Source: Cytophagales bacterium CG12_big_fil_rev_8_21_14_0_65_40_12 (GTDB taxonomy: Bacteria; Bacteroidota; Bacteroidia; Cytophagales; Cyclobacteriaceae). From it: 64,000 nt of DNA. The stretch lies in NCBI GenBank assembly GCA_002786855.1, contig PCUU01000026.1:1-64000 (forward strand), in the 5' to 3' direction. The notes below the pieces were generated by a model, which saw only the letters and a list, made by a program, of their open reading frames with translations, made no database searches and had not been told where the DNA came from. Below are positions 38,249-46,622 of the stretch, one piece after another (position 1 is the stretch's first letter; the number at the start of each line of letters is the position of its first letter). The position numbers and the translations under genes are program-made.

Positions 38249-38250
38249 AA

Positions 38251-40038
38251 TTAATCAAGTTTTAAAACGGCCATAAAGGCTTCTTGCGGAATTTCCACAT
38301 TGCCTACCTGGCGCATTCTCTTCTTACCCTTTTTCTGTTTTTCAAGTAATTTCCTCTTTCTCGAAATATCACCACCATAACATTTAGCCAAAACGTTCTT
38401 ACGCATCGCCTTTACCGTTTCTCTAGCAATAATCTTGGTTCCAATCGCTGCTTGAATGGCAATTTCGAACATTTGGCGAGGAATCAATTCTTGTAATTTT
38501 TCACAAAGTCTTTTTCCCCAATCATAGGCCTTATCTCTATGCACAATGGCCGAAAGTGCATCCACTTTATCGCCATTCAATTGTACATCGAGCTTCACCA
38601 TATTGGACTGTCTAAAACCTATCAGTTCATAATCGAGTGATGCATAACCTCTTGAGATTGTTTTTAGTCTATCAAAGAAGTCAAATACAATTTCAGCCAA
38701 AGGCATTTCGAAAGTTAATTCGACTCTATCACTAGTTAAATACACTTGGTTTTTAATAATGCCCCTTTTGTCCATACAAAGGCTAATGATACCTCCGATA
38801 TACTCCGATTTAGAAATGATCTGAGCTCGAATAAAAGGCTCTTCTATATGAGAAAAATGAGTTTGTTCTGGTAATTCAGATGGCGCATTGATCTTTTGGA
38901 TCGACCCATCATGTTTTACAATATGAAACTGAACTGACGGTACAGTGGTGATCACCGTCATATTAAATTCACGTTCCAAACGTTCTTGCACAATTTCTAA
39001 GTGAAGCATGCCCAAGAAACCACAACGAAATCCAAAACCTAAGGCCGCTGAAGTTTCAGGTTCCCAAACCAAAGAAGCATCGTTCAACTGTAGCTTCTCC
39101 ATTGAAGCCCGCAGTTCTTCAAACTCAGAAGTTTCCACTGGATATATACCCGCGAATACCATCGGTTTAACATCTTCAAAACCCTTAATAATTTTAGAAG
39201 TTGGGCGATCGGCATGGGTAACCGTATCTCCTACTTTTACTTCTTTGGCCACCTTAATTCCCGAAATAAGGTAACCCACATTACCTGCACTAATTTCTTG
39301 TTGAGGCGATTGTTTGAGTTTCAGAATGCCAATTTCATCGGCATTGTAAATTTTGCCTGTATTAACGAATTGGATTTTATCTCCTTTTCTGATCGTTCCA
39401 TCAAAAATCCTGAAGATTACTTCGATTCCTCTGAAAGAGTTAAAAACAGAATCAAAAATCATGGCGCGAAGTGGTTCCTTCGGATCACCTTTTGGCGCAG
39501 GAATCTTTTCGCAAATGGCGGTGAGGATATCTTCAATACCAATTCCTTCTTTACCCGAAGCGCGGATTACATCATCGTATTCACAGCCCAAAAGTTCAAT
39601 CACCTGATCGGTCATTTCTTCGGGCATGGCCCCAGGCAAATCGATTTTATTCAGCACTGGAATGATTTCCAAGTCATGGTCCAAAGCCAAATATAAATTT
39701 GAAATTGTTTGAGCTTCAACCCCTTGCGAAGCATCTACAATCAAAAGTGCACCTTCGCATGCTGCAATTGAACGGGATACCTCATAAGAGAAATCCACGT
39801 GTCCGGGAGTATCGATTAGGTTGAGGGTATATTCCTCACCCTTGTGCATATATTTCATTTGAATGGCGTGGCTCTTGATCGTGATGCCACGTTCGCGCTC
39901 CAAATCCATATTATCCAACAGCTGAGCCTGCATATCGCGATCGCCTACTGTTCCAGTAAACTGTAATAGTCTATCGGCCAGTGTACTCTTGCCGTGATCT
40001 ATATGTGCAATAATGCAGAAGTTCCTAATTCTCTCCAT
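38251..40038 (-). CDS. lepA: Elongation factor 4 (LepA), back-translocating GTPase
   Basis: A ribosome-associated translational GTPase. G1 is [10 protein letters not shown] (residues 11-20), G3 is DTPGHVDF and G4 is NKID. Domains II, III, V and the LepA-specific C-terminus ([20 protein letters not shown]) follow. 595 aa is normal. TATTTTTG at 40062-40055 (minus strand) is a likely -7 box. It is divergent from the DUF4924 gene. Confidence 0.97.
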   Translation of the reverse strand: MERIRNFCIIAHIDHGKSTLADRLLQFTGTVGDRDMQAQLLDNMDLERERGITIKSHAIQMKYMHKGEEYTLNLIDTPGHVDFSYEVSRSIAACEGALLIVDASQGVEAQTISNLYLALDHDLEIIPVLNKIDLPGAMPEEMTDQVIELLGCEYDDVIRASGKEGIGIEDILTAICEKIPAPKGDPKEPLRAMIFDSVFNSFRGIEVIFRIFDGTIRKGDKIQFVNTGKIYNADEIGILKLKQSPQQEISAGNVGYLISGIKVAKEVKVGDTVTHADRPTSKIIKGFEDVKPMVFAGIYPVETSEFEELRASMEKLQLNDASLVWEPETSAALGFGFRCGFLGMLHLEIVQERLEREFNMTVITTVPSVQFHIVKHDGSIQKINAPSELPEQTHFSHIEEPFIRAQIISKSEYIGGIISLCMDKRGIIKNQVYLTSDRVELTFEMPLAEIVFDFFDRLKTISRGYASLDYELIGFRQSNMVKLDVQLNGDKVDALSAIVHRDKAYDWGKRLCEKLQELIPRQMFEIAIQAAIGTKIIARETVKAMRKNVLAKCYGGDISRKRKLLEKQKKGKKRMRQVGNVEIPQEAFMAVLKLD

Positions 40039-40077
40039 AGCTTTTAAAAGATTGCAAAAATAGAAAATTATGATGCA

Positions 40078-40107
40078 TTTGCTTTGTGGGGATAACCATT
40101 AATTTTG
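40078..40107 (+). promoter_or_regulatory. Bacteroidota sigma-A promoter of the DUF4924 gene
   Basis: TTTG (40078-40081), 18 bases, then TAATTTTG (40100-40107), a full match to TTTG/TAnnTTTG. The predicted transcription start is at about 40111, next to the ATG at 40112, so the mRNA would be leaderless or nearly so. Confidence 0.7.
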
Positions 40108-40111
40108 GGCT

Positions 40112-40636
40112 ATGTTATTGGCTGAGAAGAAAAAACAACAGAATCTTTCCGAATACATCATCTATATGTATCAAACCGAGGCTTTGTTAAGGAGTTTCGA
40201 TTTAGACATAGCGCAAATTAAAGCAAGGGTGATCGACAATATTCCTCGTAAAAGTCTTAATGATGAAGGAAAAGCAGCACTTTTAGATTGGTATCGGGGG
40301 ATTATTTCTGAAATGAAATCTGAAAATCTTGAAAAAGAAGGACATTTAAGTTTTGTGCAATCAGAAGTAAAACGCCTTTCAGACCTCAGTCTTCAATTAC
40401 AAGTGGAAGATGAAAATTACAGAGTGCTTTTCAATCGAGCTCGCCCTGCCATCCGAGCTTCCATTGTTGAATCCGAGGGATTGATCAACGACCCTATCCA
40501 AGCTTGCCTCAATGGTGTTTTTGGTTTGCTCTTGGCTCGCCTAAATGGTAAAGAAATTATGGATGAAACCCTAGCACAGCTAGATCACTTCGGGAATGTG
40601 CTTTCGTATTTGTCGGTGAAGGTTAGGGGTAATTAG
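40112..40636 (+). CDS. DUF4924 family protein
   Basis: A 174-aa, mostly helical cytosolic protein starting LLAEKKKQQNLSEYIIYMYQ, which I recognise as DUF4924, a family of unknown function seen in Bacteroidota. It contains an Arg/Ser stretch (FNRARPAIRASIVESEG) and no catalytic motif. It is monocistronic, with a strong promoter and a possible leaderless start. Its TAG stop is the first base triplet of the repeat element downstream. Confidence 0.85.
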   Translation: MLLAEKKKQQNLSEYIIYMYQTEALLRSFDLDIAQIKARVIDNIPRKSLNDEGKAALLDWYRGIISEMKSENLEKEGHLSFVQSEVKRLSDLSLQLQVEDENYRVLFNRARPAIRASIVESEGLINDPIQACLNGVFGLLLARLNGKEIMDETLAQLDHFGNVLSYLSVKVRGN

Positions 40637-40638
40637 TT

Positions 40639-40750
40639 GATCAGGGAATCAGGAGATCAGGGAATCAGGGGATCAGGGGATCAGGGGATCAGGGGATCAG
40701 GGGATCAGGGGATCAGGGGATCAGGGGATCAGGGGATCAGGGGATCAGTT
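40639..40750. repeat. GATCAGGG octamer tandem array (14 copies)
   Basis: Fourteen 8-base units from GATCAGGG to GATCAGTT. The first four alternate (GATCAGGG, AATCAGGA, GATCAGGG, AATCAGGG) and the rest are identical. It begins within three bases of the DUF4924 stop codon. The unit shares ATCAG with the TATCAGT array at 1-93. Confidence 0.95.
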
Positions 40751-40904
40751 AGTGAGTCTTTTCGAAAAACTTGAGTTCCCCTTTTGCCATTTTCCACTCA
40801 ATTATATTTCCGATTCACGCAACAACGTTTATACTCTTTACTGACTCCTGATCACTAATAACTGATCCACTAATCAACCAATTCACTAACAACTAATCAA
40901 CTAC
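40751..40904. repeat. Unique part of dispersed intergenic element, copy 2
   Basis: It contains AACTTGAGTTCCC (40768-40780), identical to the core at 112-124. Near its end are degenerate units (CTGATCACTAATAACTGATC, ACTAATCAAC) in the inverse orientation to the array. TAGTTGAT at 40634-40641 and ATCAACTA at 40896-40903 are inverted at the two ends, so the whole 270-bp element could fold back on itself. Both neighbouring genes end inside these terminal repeats. Confidence 0.6.
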
Positions 40905-41710
40905 TTCCCAAAAGGAGAATCAGGTTCTTTAGCGAAAACATTGAATACGATCTTGTCCATTCGGGCGGGTATCCATTTATTTAAGAAAACGGCCATTTTA
41001 CCTTGGGCGGTTAAGACTAAATCACGCTTTCGTTTTTGAATTCCTTTGATGATCGCCAAGGCTACTTCATCGGCTGTCATCATTTTTTCTTCATCGCGAG
41101 GCGAATCTCCTTGCGAAGTGCCATCTGCCGTAAGTGCAGCATTTCGAATATTTGTACCCGTAAAGCCAGGACAAGCCACTAAAATATGCACTCCGCGATG
41201 CATCACTTCGGTACGTAGCGATTCAAAAAAGCCATTCATCGCATATTTAGAAGCAGTATAAGCGGTTCGAGCAGGCGTGCCTCTGTAACCGTTAATTGAA
41301 GAAACCCCAACAATGGACCCTTTGGTTTTCAAAATTTCTGGCAAGCAATATTTTGTGGCGTATAATGTGCCGTAGAAGTTAATATCCATCACTTTTTTGA
41401 AGACATCAAGTTCAATCTCCTCGAAGAGGGCACGCATGGAAATACCTGCATTATTGATGAGGATATCAATTTTACCGAAAGCCTTAAGGGTTTCAGAAAC
41501 CATCAATTGGGTGTCCTTTTCATTGGCCACATCCAATCTCAAACAAAGGTTTGGTACTTTATGGGCATCGAGAATTTGGCCCACTTCATTGAGCCTTGCT
41601 TCATTCCTACCTGTAATGACCACTTTGGCCCCCAGCTTTCCCATTTCAATGGCCAAGGATTTACCAATTCCAGAAGAAGCTCCAGTGATAATAACTACTT
41701 TGTTTTTCAT
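40901..41710 (-). CDS. Short-chain dehydrogenase/reductase
   Basis: A 269-aa classical SDR. The cofactor loop is TGASSGIGKS (residues 9-18), then NNAGIS, the catalytic Ser in GVSSINGY and YTASK. The C-terminal extension after residue 220 resembles the DHRS7/11-beta-HSD-like group. The substrate is unknown. The stop is in the terminal repeat of the upstream element. Confidence 0.9.
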   Translation of the reverse strand: MKNKVVIITGASSGIGKSLAIEMGKLGAKVVITGRNEARLNEVGQILDAHKVPNLCLRLDVANEKDTQLMVSETLKAFGKIDILINNAGISMRALFEEIELDVFKKVMDINFYGTLYATKYCLPEILKTKGSIVGVSSINGYRGTPARTAYTASKYAMNGFFESLRTEVMHRGVHILVACPGFTGTNIRNAALTADGTSQGDSPRDEEKMMTADEVALAIIKGIQKRKRDLVLTAQGKMAVFLNKWIPARMDKIVFNVFAKEPDSPFGK

Positions 41711-41726
41711 GAGTCAGGTTTATGCA

Positions 41727-41759
41727 AAATTAGACTTTCAGTTATCGTTTTCCCAAAAA
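41727..41759 (-). promoter_or_regulatory. Likely promoter of the SDR gene
   Basis: On the minus strand TTTG (41759-41756), 21 bases, then TAATTTTG (41734-41727). It overlaps the end of the methyltransferase gene region by only a few bases, so the SDR is probably transcribed on its own. Confidence 0.5.
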
Positions 41760-41760
41760 A

Positions 41761-43035
41761 TCAGTTTGGAATCGTAAGTTGAATTGGATCAAGTATTTTT
41801 TCTGTCAAGCCATAGGCATCATATGTTTGATTTAGAAAACCAACGATTGAATAGCCTAGCTCTCTCGCCAAATTAACGGGAACAGCATTACCTATCTGTC
41901 TATACTGACTGGGAACCGAGCCAGCAAATTCCCATTCATCGGGAAAAGTTTGAATGCGGGCATATTCTCTAACCGTAAAAGGTCTAGTTTCATCGGGATG
42001 ACAACGTTCCGTTTGTTTTTGGGATGGACTACAGGTCAAGGTTAGACTTGGTTCATCCCAGCTAATTCTCCTTGCCATACCAGTTTTACCCCCTCCTAGG
42101 TAAAAACTCTTCTGCATGTACTCCTGTTGAATGTCAAGCGGTAAATCTCTCCAATATCCACCTGGAGGCACCATGTCTAAAATCTCTTTCTTTCTTTTTG
42201 GATAGGTCGGGCCTTTGGATTCAGGTACATCCGAATCGAACAGCTCCCCTTTTTTTAGGGCGTCTGCTAAATTGTAAATTTTCTTATGTGGTTTTGGGAA
42301 TGAAAAGTCAACATTAATATCCTTCCTGATACCAATCAAAATAAGCCTTTCCCTTTTTTGAGGAACTTTATAAAAAATGGCTTTAAGTACTTTAGGGTCA
42401 AGCGGTTTGTAACCGATTTCGTCTAGGATGGAAATCATCCCTTCCAAGGTCCTGCCTCCATCATGGTTCAAAAGGCCCTTTACATTTTCACCAACACAAA
42501 TCAATGGCTGGGTCTCTTGCACTACCCTGGCAAATTCATAAAACAAGGTTCCTCTAGCATCACTCAACCCTAATTTCTTACCAGCATAGCTAAATGCCTG
42601 ACATGGGAAACCACCAGTGACTACATCTACTTTGCCTTTATATTCTTCGAAACCAACATTTCGAATATCTTCCTCAATTACCCTCCAATTAGGTCGGTTT
42701 TTTCTCAACGTTTCTGCAGCCCAATGATCAATTTCATTTAAGCCGATGCAGTTCAATCCTGCTTTTTCTAATCCAATCGCTAAGCCACCCGCTCCTGCAA
42801 AAAGCTCCAAAACCGAGTATTTTCTTTCAGGCTTCATTTCATTACCTTTTTCTGAAGGGTTAAAGAGAAAACTGAGTTCATCGAAAATTTTAAGCTGCTC
42901 CTTTTTATACACTCGATAGTTGCTCATTGGTTCGCGCACTGCGCTGAGCTTTCCGCTTCTATCCCAATTCCTTAGGGTTTCCTTCGTCTTCCCTAACAAA
43001 TCTGCAACTTCTGAGAGTGTATAGTATTCTTTCAT
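41761..43035 (-). CDS. C5-cytosine DNA methyltransferase with N-terminal MerR-like HTH
   Basis: A DNA (cytosine-5) methyltransferase of 424 aa. An HTH of MerR type (about residues 4-50, LSEVADLLGKTKETLRNWDR) is fused in front of the catalytic domain. Motif I is LFAGAGGLAIGLEKAG, motif IV GGFPCQAFSYAG (catalytic Cys), motif VI ENVKGLL and motif X QIGNAVPVNLA. The track start is a TTG; ATG at 43035 fits better. An inverted repeat covers its promoter, so the HTH may repress its own gene. It is divergent from a Vsr-like nuclease. Target sequence unknown. Confidence 0.94.
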   Translation of the reverse strand: MKEYYTLSEVADLLGKTKETLRNWDRSGKLSAVREPMSNYRVYKKEQLKIFDELSFLFNPSEKGNEMKPERKYSVLELFAGAGGLAIGLEKAGLNCIGLNEIDHWAAETLRKNRPNWRVIEEDIRNVGFEEYKGKVDVVTGGFPCQAFSYAGKKLGLSDARGTLFYEFARVVQETQPLICVGENVKGLLNHDGGRTLEGMISILDEIGYKPLDPKVLKAIFYKVPQKRERLILIGIRKDINVDFSFPKPHKKIYNLADALKKGELFDSDVPESKGPTYPKRKKEILDMVPPGGYWRDLPLDIQQEYMQKSFYLGGGKTGMARRISWDEPSLTLTCSPSQKQTERCHPDETRPFTVREYARIQTFPDEWEFAGSVPSQYRQIGNAVPVNLARELGYSIVGFLNQTYDAYGLTEKILDPIQLTIPN

Positions 43036-43047
43036 AACCAATTACCA

Positions 43048-43095
43048 AAACCTTATAAATGGTTACAAATATAAGGTTTGAATTTGTAAGTCAAA
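43048..43095 (-). promoter_or_regulatory. Methyltransferase promoter with inverted-repeat operator
   Basis: The minus-strand promoter is TTTG (43095-43092), 18 bases, TATATTTG (43073-43066), with a start expected near 43062. A perfect 9-bp inverted repeat AAACCTTAT (43048-43056) / ATAAGGTTT (43071-43079), 14 bases apart, overlaps the -7 box and the start site. This is where a repressor would block polymerase. It lies in the 82-bp space shared with the vsr-like gene. Confidence 0.72.
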
Positions 43096-43117
43096 CTGAA
43101 AATTTCGATATTTTGAA

Positions 43118-43603
43118 ATGTCCAAATTCTATTCCTCTGACAGAATAAAAGTACCTCGCTTTGAAGAATCAGCAGGCTTTTATACAACGGAGCAAAGAAG
43201 TGGCATGATGTCTAAAATCAGGGCCGAAAACACTAAACCTGAGCAGATGTTTCGAAAAGCACTTTGGGCATGCGGGGTTAGATATCGGCTGAATTCTAAA
43301 TCAATTCCCGGTAAGCCCGATATTTCAAATCAAAAACTGAAGTTCGTAGTGTTTATTGATGGAGAGTTCTGGCATGGCTACAATTGGGAAGAAAAGAAGC
43401 ACAAGATCAAATCCAACCGTGGGTTTTGGATCCCAAAGATTGAACGCAATATGCAGCGAGATCGAGAAATTAATAGGCTCTTAACCGCTGGAGGATTAAA
43501 GGTTTTTAGATTCTGGGAATCTGAGGTTAAGAAAGAGTTGGGCAGGTGTGTTAATGAAGTTTTACAGTTTATTCATCCGACATTTCCATACAACGACCAT
43601 TGA
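43118..43603 (+). CDS. Very short patch repair (Vsr)-like endonuclease
   Basis: A 161-aa nuclease of the Vsr fold, which nicks at T:G mismatches left by deamination of 5-methylcytosine. The N-terminal RSGMMSKIRAENTKPEQMFR, the PD-type active site KPDIS, FWHGYN and a C-terminal FRFWESEVKK follow the family order. The structural zinc ligands of E. coli Vsr appear absent (GCFWH is GEFWH; the HXC after it is YNW; WEC is WES). The neighbouring methyltransferase fits a repair role; a restriction role cannot be excluded. Confidence 0.88.
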   Translation: MSKFYSSDRIKVPRFEESAGFYTTEQRSGMMSKIRAENTKPEQMFRKALWACGVRYRLNSKSIPGKPDISNQKLKFVVFIDGEFWHGYNWEEKKHKIKSNRGFWIPKIERNMQRDREINRLLTAGGLKVFRFWESEVKKELGRCVNEVLQFIHPTFPYNDH

Positions 43604-43650
43604 CTTTGAAATGACTTAGTGGGTTTGGAAAACAACATTCTCATCAGCAC

Positions 43651-44865
43651 TTATTTCAAAACTGAATTGACGATAAGTCCATGGCTAAGCGTTTTATGCA
43701 CTGGGCATTTGTCGGCAATTTGAAGAATTCGTTCTCTTTGTTCTTGCGTAAGATCACCCGTCAATTCGATTTCTCGATCAATAAACTCCATTTGGCCGCC
43801 TTCTGCCTCGCCTTTTCCTACATCTTCTGCGTATCGTTTTGCCCTGGTCAAATGTACTTTCACCTCGCTTAGGTCAATTTTTTTATGGTTGGCGTATAGC
43901 CTTATGGTCATAGCCGTGCAGGCGCCAAGTGCTGCGACCAAATAATCATAGGGCGTTCCTCCCAAATTTGTACCGCCAACATCTTCGGGTTCATCTGCCA
44001 CCATATAATGCCCATTGGCCATGATTTCGGACAAAAGCCCATGTTGTTTTTCGTTGCGCACCACCACTTGATGGTTCGTTCTCAACTCCTTCTTTTCAAC
44101 CTTCAAGTCAATATATCGAGTTGCCCAAGAGGCAATCACATCACCTACGTAAAGCGAGTCCTCCTTCTTTGATAACAAGTGATCTGCGCCATCTAATGAA
44201 ATGTAGCTTTTTGGATGATGGGCAGCCAAATAGATTTTTTCAGCATTCTTGATCCCTACCGTATCATCTTGCGGTGAATGAAGTATTAACAATGGTTTTC
44301 TGATTTCCCCAATAATTGAATTCAAACTATTCTTCTCAAGGTCATCTACAAATTGCTTTTTAATCGTAAAAGGTCTTCCTCCCAATGAGACCACCGCCTT
44401 CCCGTTGGCTTCAATTTCTTCCAAAGAGCTGTGAAAAAGTTTTTTTACATGGGGCGGATCGGCTGGGGCTCCAATAGTGACCACTGCCCTGAGCGATGGA
44501 ATTTCGGCTGCGGCCATCAGCACCGCTGCGCCCCCTAGCGAGTGGCCAATAATGATCTCGGGAGCTTGGTAATTTTGCTCCAAGTATTTGGCAGCTACCA
44601 CCAAATCTTGCACATTTCCAGAAAAATTAGTGTCGGCAAAATCTCCTTCGCTTTCTCCTAACCCAGTAAAATCGAAACGCAACACTGCAATTCCTTTTGC
44701 CGTCAGTGCGCGGCTGATGTTGGTAACCGCCAATAAATTTTTGGTACAAGTAAAGCAATGGGCAAAAATGGCGTAAGCAGTGGGCAGTTTGTCTACAGGA
44801 TGTTCGAGCCTTGCAGCTAACATGAGGCCTTCGGCATTTTCGAATTGAAGTTTTACGGTTTTCAT
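43651..44865 (-). CDS. Bifunctional alpha/beta hydrolase-OsmC protein
   Basis: A 404-aa fusion. Residues about 1-255 form an alpha/beta hydrolase with nucleophile elbow GHSLGG, acid in HSPQDDTVG and a late His (GADHLLSKK). Residues about 270-400 are an OsmC/Ohr peroxiredoxin-like domain with the family cysteines LGACTAMT and DKCPVHKT. OsmC proteins reduce organic hydroperoxides; the role of the hydrolase is not known. The fusion is a recognised architecture. It is monocistronic and divergent from the RNA candidate. Confidence 0.92.
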   Translation of the reverse strand: MKTVKLQFENAEGLMLAARLEHPVDKLPTAYAIFAHCFTCTKNLLAVTNISRALTAKGIAVLRFDFTGLGESEGDFADTNFSGNVQDLVVAAKYLEQNYQAPEIIIGHSLGGAAVLMAAAEIPSLRAVVTIGAPADPPHVKKLFHSSLEEIEANGKAVVSLGGRPFTIKKQFVDDLEKNSLNSIIGEIRKPLLILHSPQDDTVGIKNAEKIYLAAHHPKSYISLDGADHLLSKKEDSLYVGDVIASWATRYIDLKVEKKELRTNHQVVVRNEKQHGLLSEIMANGHYMVADEPEDVGGTNLGGTPYDYLVAALGACTAMTIRLYANHKKIDLSEVKVHLTRAKRYAEDVGKGEAEGGQMEFIDREIELTGDLTQEQRERILQIADKCPVHKTLSHGLIVNSVLK

Positions 44866-45024
44866 ATCTCTGGATTGAACTTCAATTTAACAATCATCAG
44901 CAAGAAATGAGTTCAAGAACTTTGAATGAAAAGGCATTTCTATACCATATGGGCTCAACAACCCAAAAAAGTATTTGAAACGTCAGATAAGCAACACCAA
45001 ATAACTTTTCTTGATTTTTTTCTT

Positions 45025-45190
45025 CTTCCAAATAAGGGTAGATCAAATCTCATTTGTTTCCTTTTTGATCTACCTATATTGTGATCGTTTGGAAGCAAAA
45101 TCTAGAAATGGAGGAGATTACTAGATTGAACAAAAGCATTTAAGCGTGATATAGATCGAGCATTATCTTAATTGGTAATGCTTTTTTTAT
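45025..45190 (+). ncRNA. Candidate structured RNA upstream of hemH
   Basis: Three nested or serial elements are visible. An outer stem CTTCCAAA/TTTGGAAG (45025-45032 with 45088-45095) encloses a perfect 11-bp stem GGTAGATCAAA/TTTGATCTACC (45037-45047 with 45064-45074). A second hairpin is AATCTAG/CTAGATT (45099-45105 with 45121-45127). A terminator ends the unit. No plus-strand gene precedes it. TAACTTTT (45002-45009) with TTTG at 44974 is a near-consensus promoter. It could be an independent sRNA or a terminating leader of hemH. Otherwise the 405-bp gap holds only the hemH promoter. Confidence 0.5.
45159..45189 (+). terminator. Intrinsic terminator before hemH
   Basis: AGCATTA/TAATGCT (45159-45165 with 45176-45182) can extend by one G-U and one C-G pair inwards, and a T8 run ends it (45182-45189). 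It lies 82 bp before the hemH ATG. Confidence 0.8.
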
Positions 45191-45232
45191 GCCCTATTGA
45201 AAGGATCAATTAGCCTTACATCTCAAAACAAA

Positions 45233-45240
45233 TATCTTTG
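45233..45240 (+). promoter_or_regulatory. Likely -7 box of hemH
   Basis: TATCTTTG matches TAnnTTTG exactly, 30 bp before the hemH ATG. No TTTG is found at the usual upstream spacing, so the promoter may be weak or need an activator. Its position after the terminator favours separate transcription of hemH. Confidence 0.5.
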
Positions 45241-45270
45241 CAAGCTGTTTCCGAAAGGTAAATCAAAGTT

Positions 45271-46290
45271 ATGCGAAAAGAGAAAATTGGTGTTTTGTTG
45301 ATCAATCTAGGCACACCGGATAGTCCTTCCACAAAAGATGTAAGAAAATACCTTCGTCAATTCTTAATGGATGGCAGGGTGATTGACATACCGGCCTTTC
45401 CGAGGTATTTGCTGGTCAACGGGATAATTGCTCCGTTTAGGGCACCGAAATCGGCCAAGGAGTACGCGAAACTTTGGGTAGAACGTGGAAGTCCGTTAAA
45501 GTTCTATGGCTTCGATGTATGTGATGCACTTCAAAAATCACTTGGCGAAGATTACAAAGTTGTTTTAGGCATGCGCTATCAGAATCCAAGTATTGAATCT
45601 GCGCTGAACGAGCTTAGGAATGCCAACGTTTCTCGCATGATCGTTATTTCTCTTTTTCCTCAATACGCATCAGCGTCTACGGGTTCGGCTGTTCAAGAAG
45701 TGAATGACGTAGTCAACAAATGGCAAATTGTACCTTCGATCAATTATATCAATCAGTTTATGGACCATCCCAAATTCATTGAAGCTTTTGCAGCGAATGG
45801 ATTGAAGTTAATGGCAAAAACGGACTATGACCATGTGGTTTTCAGCTACCATGGTTTACCAGAGCGCCATATCAAGAAAGGATCAGTAGGAAACCAATGT
45901 CAATTGGGGGCATGCTGCAATCACTTTCATGAGAAAAACAGGTATTGTTATCGCGCTCAATGTTTTTATACCTCAAGATTATTGGCCGAAAAACTAGGTT
46001 TGTCAGAAGATCAGTATACGGTTTCTTTCCAATCTAGATTGGGCAAAGACCCTTGGGTACAGCCATACACGGATGAAATTTTGGCCGAACTTCCGAAACA
46101 AGGAAAGAAAAAAGTATTGGCCTACTCCCCCGCTTTTGTTGCAGACTGTTTGGAAACTACTGTTGAGGTTGGTGGACAGTTCAAAGAAGAATTTGAAGAA
46201 GCGGGTGGAGAAGTTTGGGACTTGGTGCCAAGCCTAAACGATTCTGAAATCTGGATTGAATGCCTTAAAGATTTGGTTGAGAATGGCTAA
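45271..46290 (+). CDS. hemH: Ferrochelatase HemH
   Basis: It inserts Fe2+ into protoporphyrin IX, the last step of protoheme synthesis, at the membrane surface. The opening GVLLINLGTPDSPS, the metal-site histidine in VVFSYHGLPERH and FQSRLGKDPWVQPYT are hallmarks. 339 aa is normal. GNQCQLGACCNHFHEKNRYC puts several cysteines in a row after the active-site His, which could hold a metal or Fe-S cluster (inference). Its stop overlaps the convergent lipoprotein gene by 4 bp. Confidence 0.96.
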   Translation: MRKEKIGVLLINLGTPDSPSTKDVRKYLRQFLMDGRVIDIPAFPRYLLVNGIIAPFRAPKSAKEYAKLWVERGSPLKFYGFDVCDALQKSLGEDYKVVLGMRYQNPSIESALNELRNANVSRMIVISLFPQYASASTGSAVQEVNDVVNKWQIVPSINYINQFMDHPKFIEAFAANGLKLMAKTDYDHVVFSYHGLPERHIKKGSVGNQCQLGACCNHFHEKNRYCYRAQCFYTSRLLAEKLGLSEDQYTVSFQSRLGKDPWVQPYTDEILAELPKQGKKKVLAYSPAFVADCLETTVEVGGQFKEEFEEAGGEVWDLVPSLNDSEIWIECLKDLVENG

Positions 46291-46613
46291 TTGTCTGCGC
46301 TAATTTGCTCAATTCGTAAGAGACGGCCATTCCCAGATCCGTTTGCACAGTCCGCAAACAGATCTAAAATTTCTCCCTTGATAAAAACGCTTGTTCCATC
46401 CACTCTAAAATTGAGTGGCAAAAACTGTGGCACCAAATAATTTCCGGCATCAGGCTGAAAAATGTATTCACAATCTAAACCCAGGCCTGCACCTTCGGTA
46501 ATCACTCCTCTTAGTTCTACAATTGAGATTTCATCATTGGAACAAGCAAGGATTGCCATGACGGTGAGTCCTAGCATAAAAAACAACCTTATTTTACCTG
46601 CTAGCTTTGCCAT
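46287..46613 (-). CDS. Small lipoprotein of unknown function
   Basis: A 108-aa protein with a lipobox (LTVMAILAC, cysteine near residue 24). The short beta-rich mature part keeps two further cysteines (GLDCEYIF and FADCANG) that may form a disulfide. No family is recognised. It lies 10 bp behind the cysteine desulfurase gene, probably in the same operon, and overlaps hemH by 4 bp. Confidence 0.75.
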   Translation of the reverse strand: MAKLAGKIRLFFMLGLTVMAILACSNDEISIVELRGVITEGAGLGLDCEYIFQPDAGNYLVPQFLPLNFRVDGTSVFIKGEILDLFADCANGSGNGRLLRIEQISADN

Positions 46614-46622
46614 TGGCTTGAT

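Noticed and set aside
43118-43603. Complete restriction-modification system with the methyltransferase
   Set aside because: No separate restriction endonuclease or specificity subunit is present; the neighbour is Vsr-like, so a repair pair is the more careful reading.
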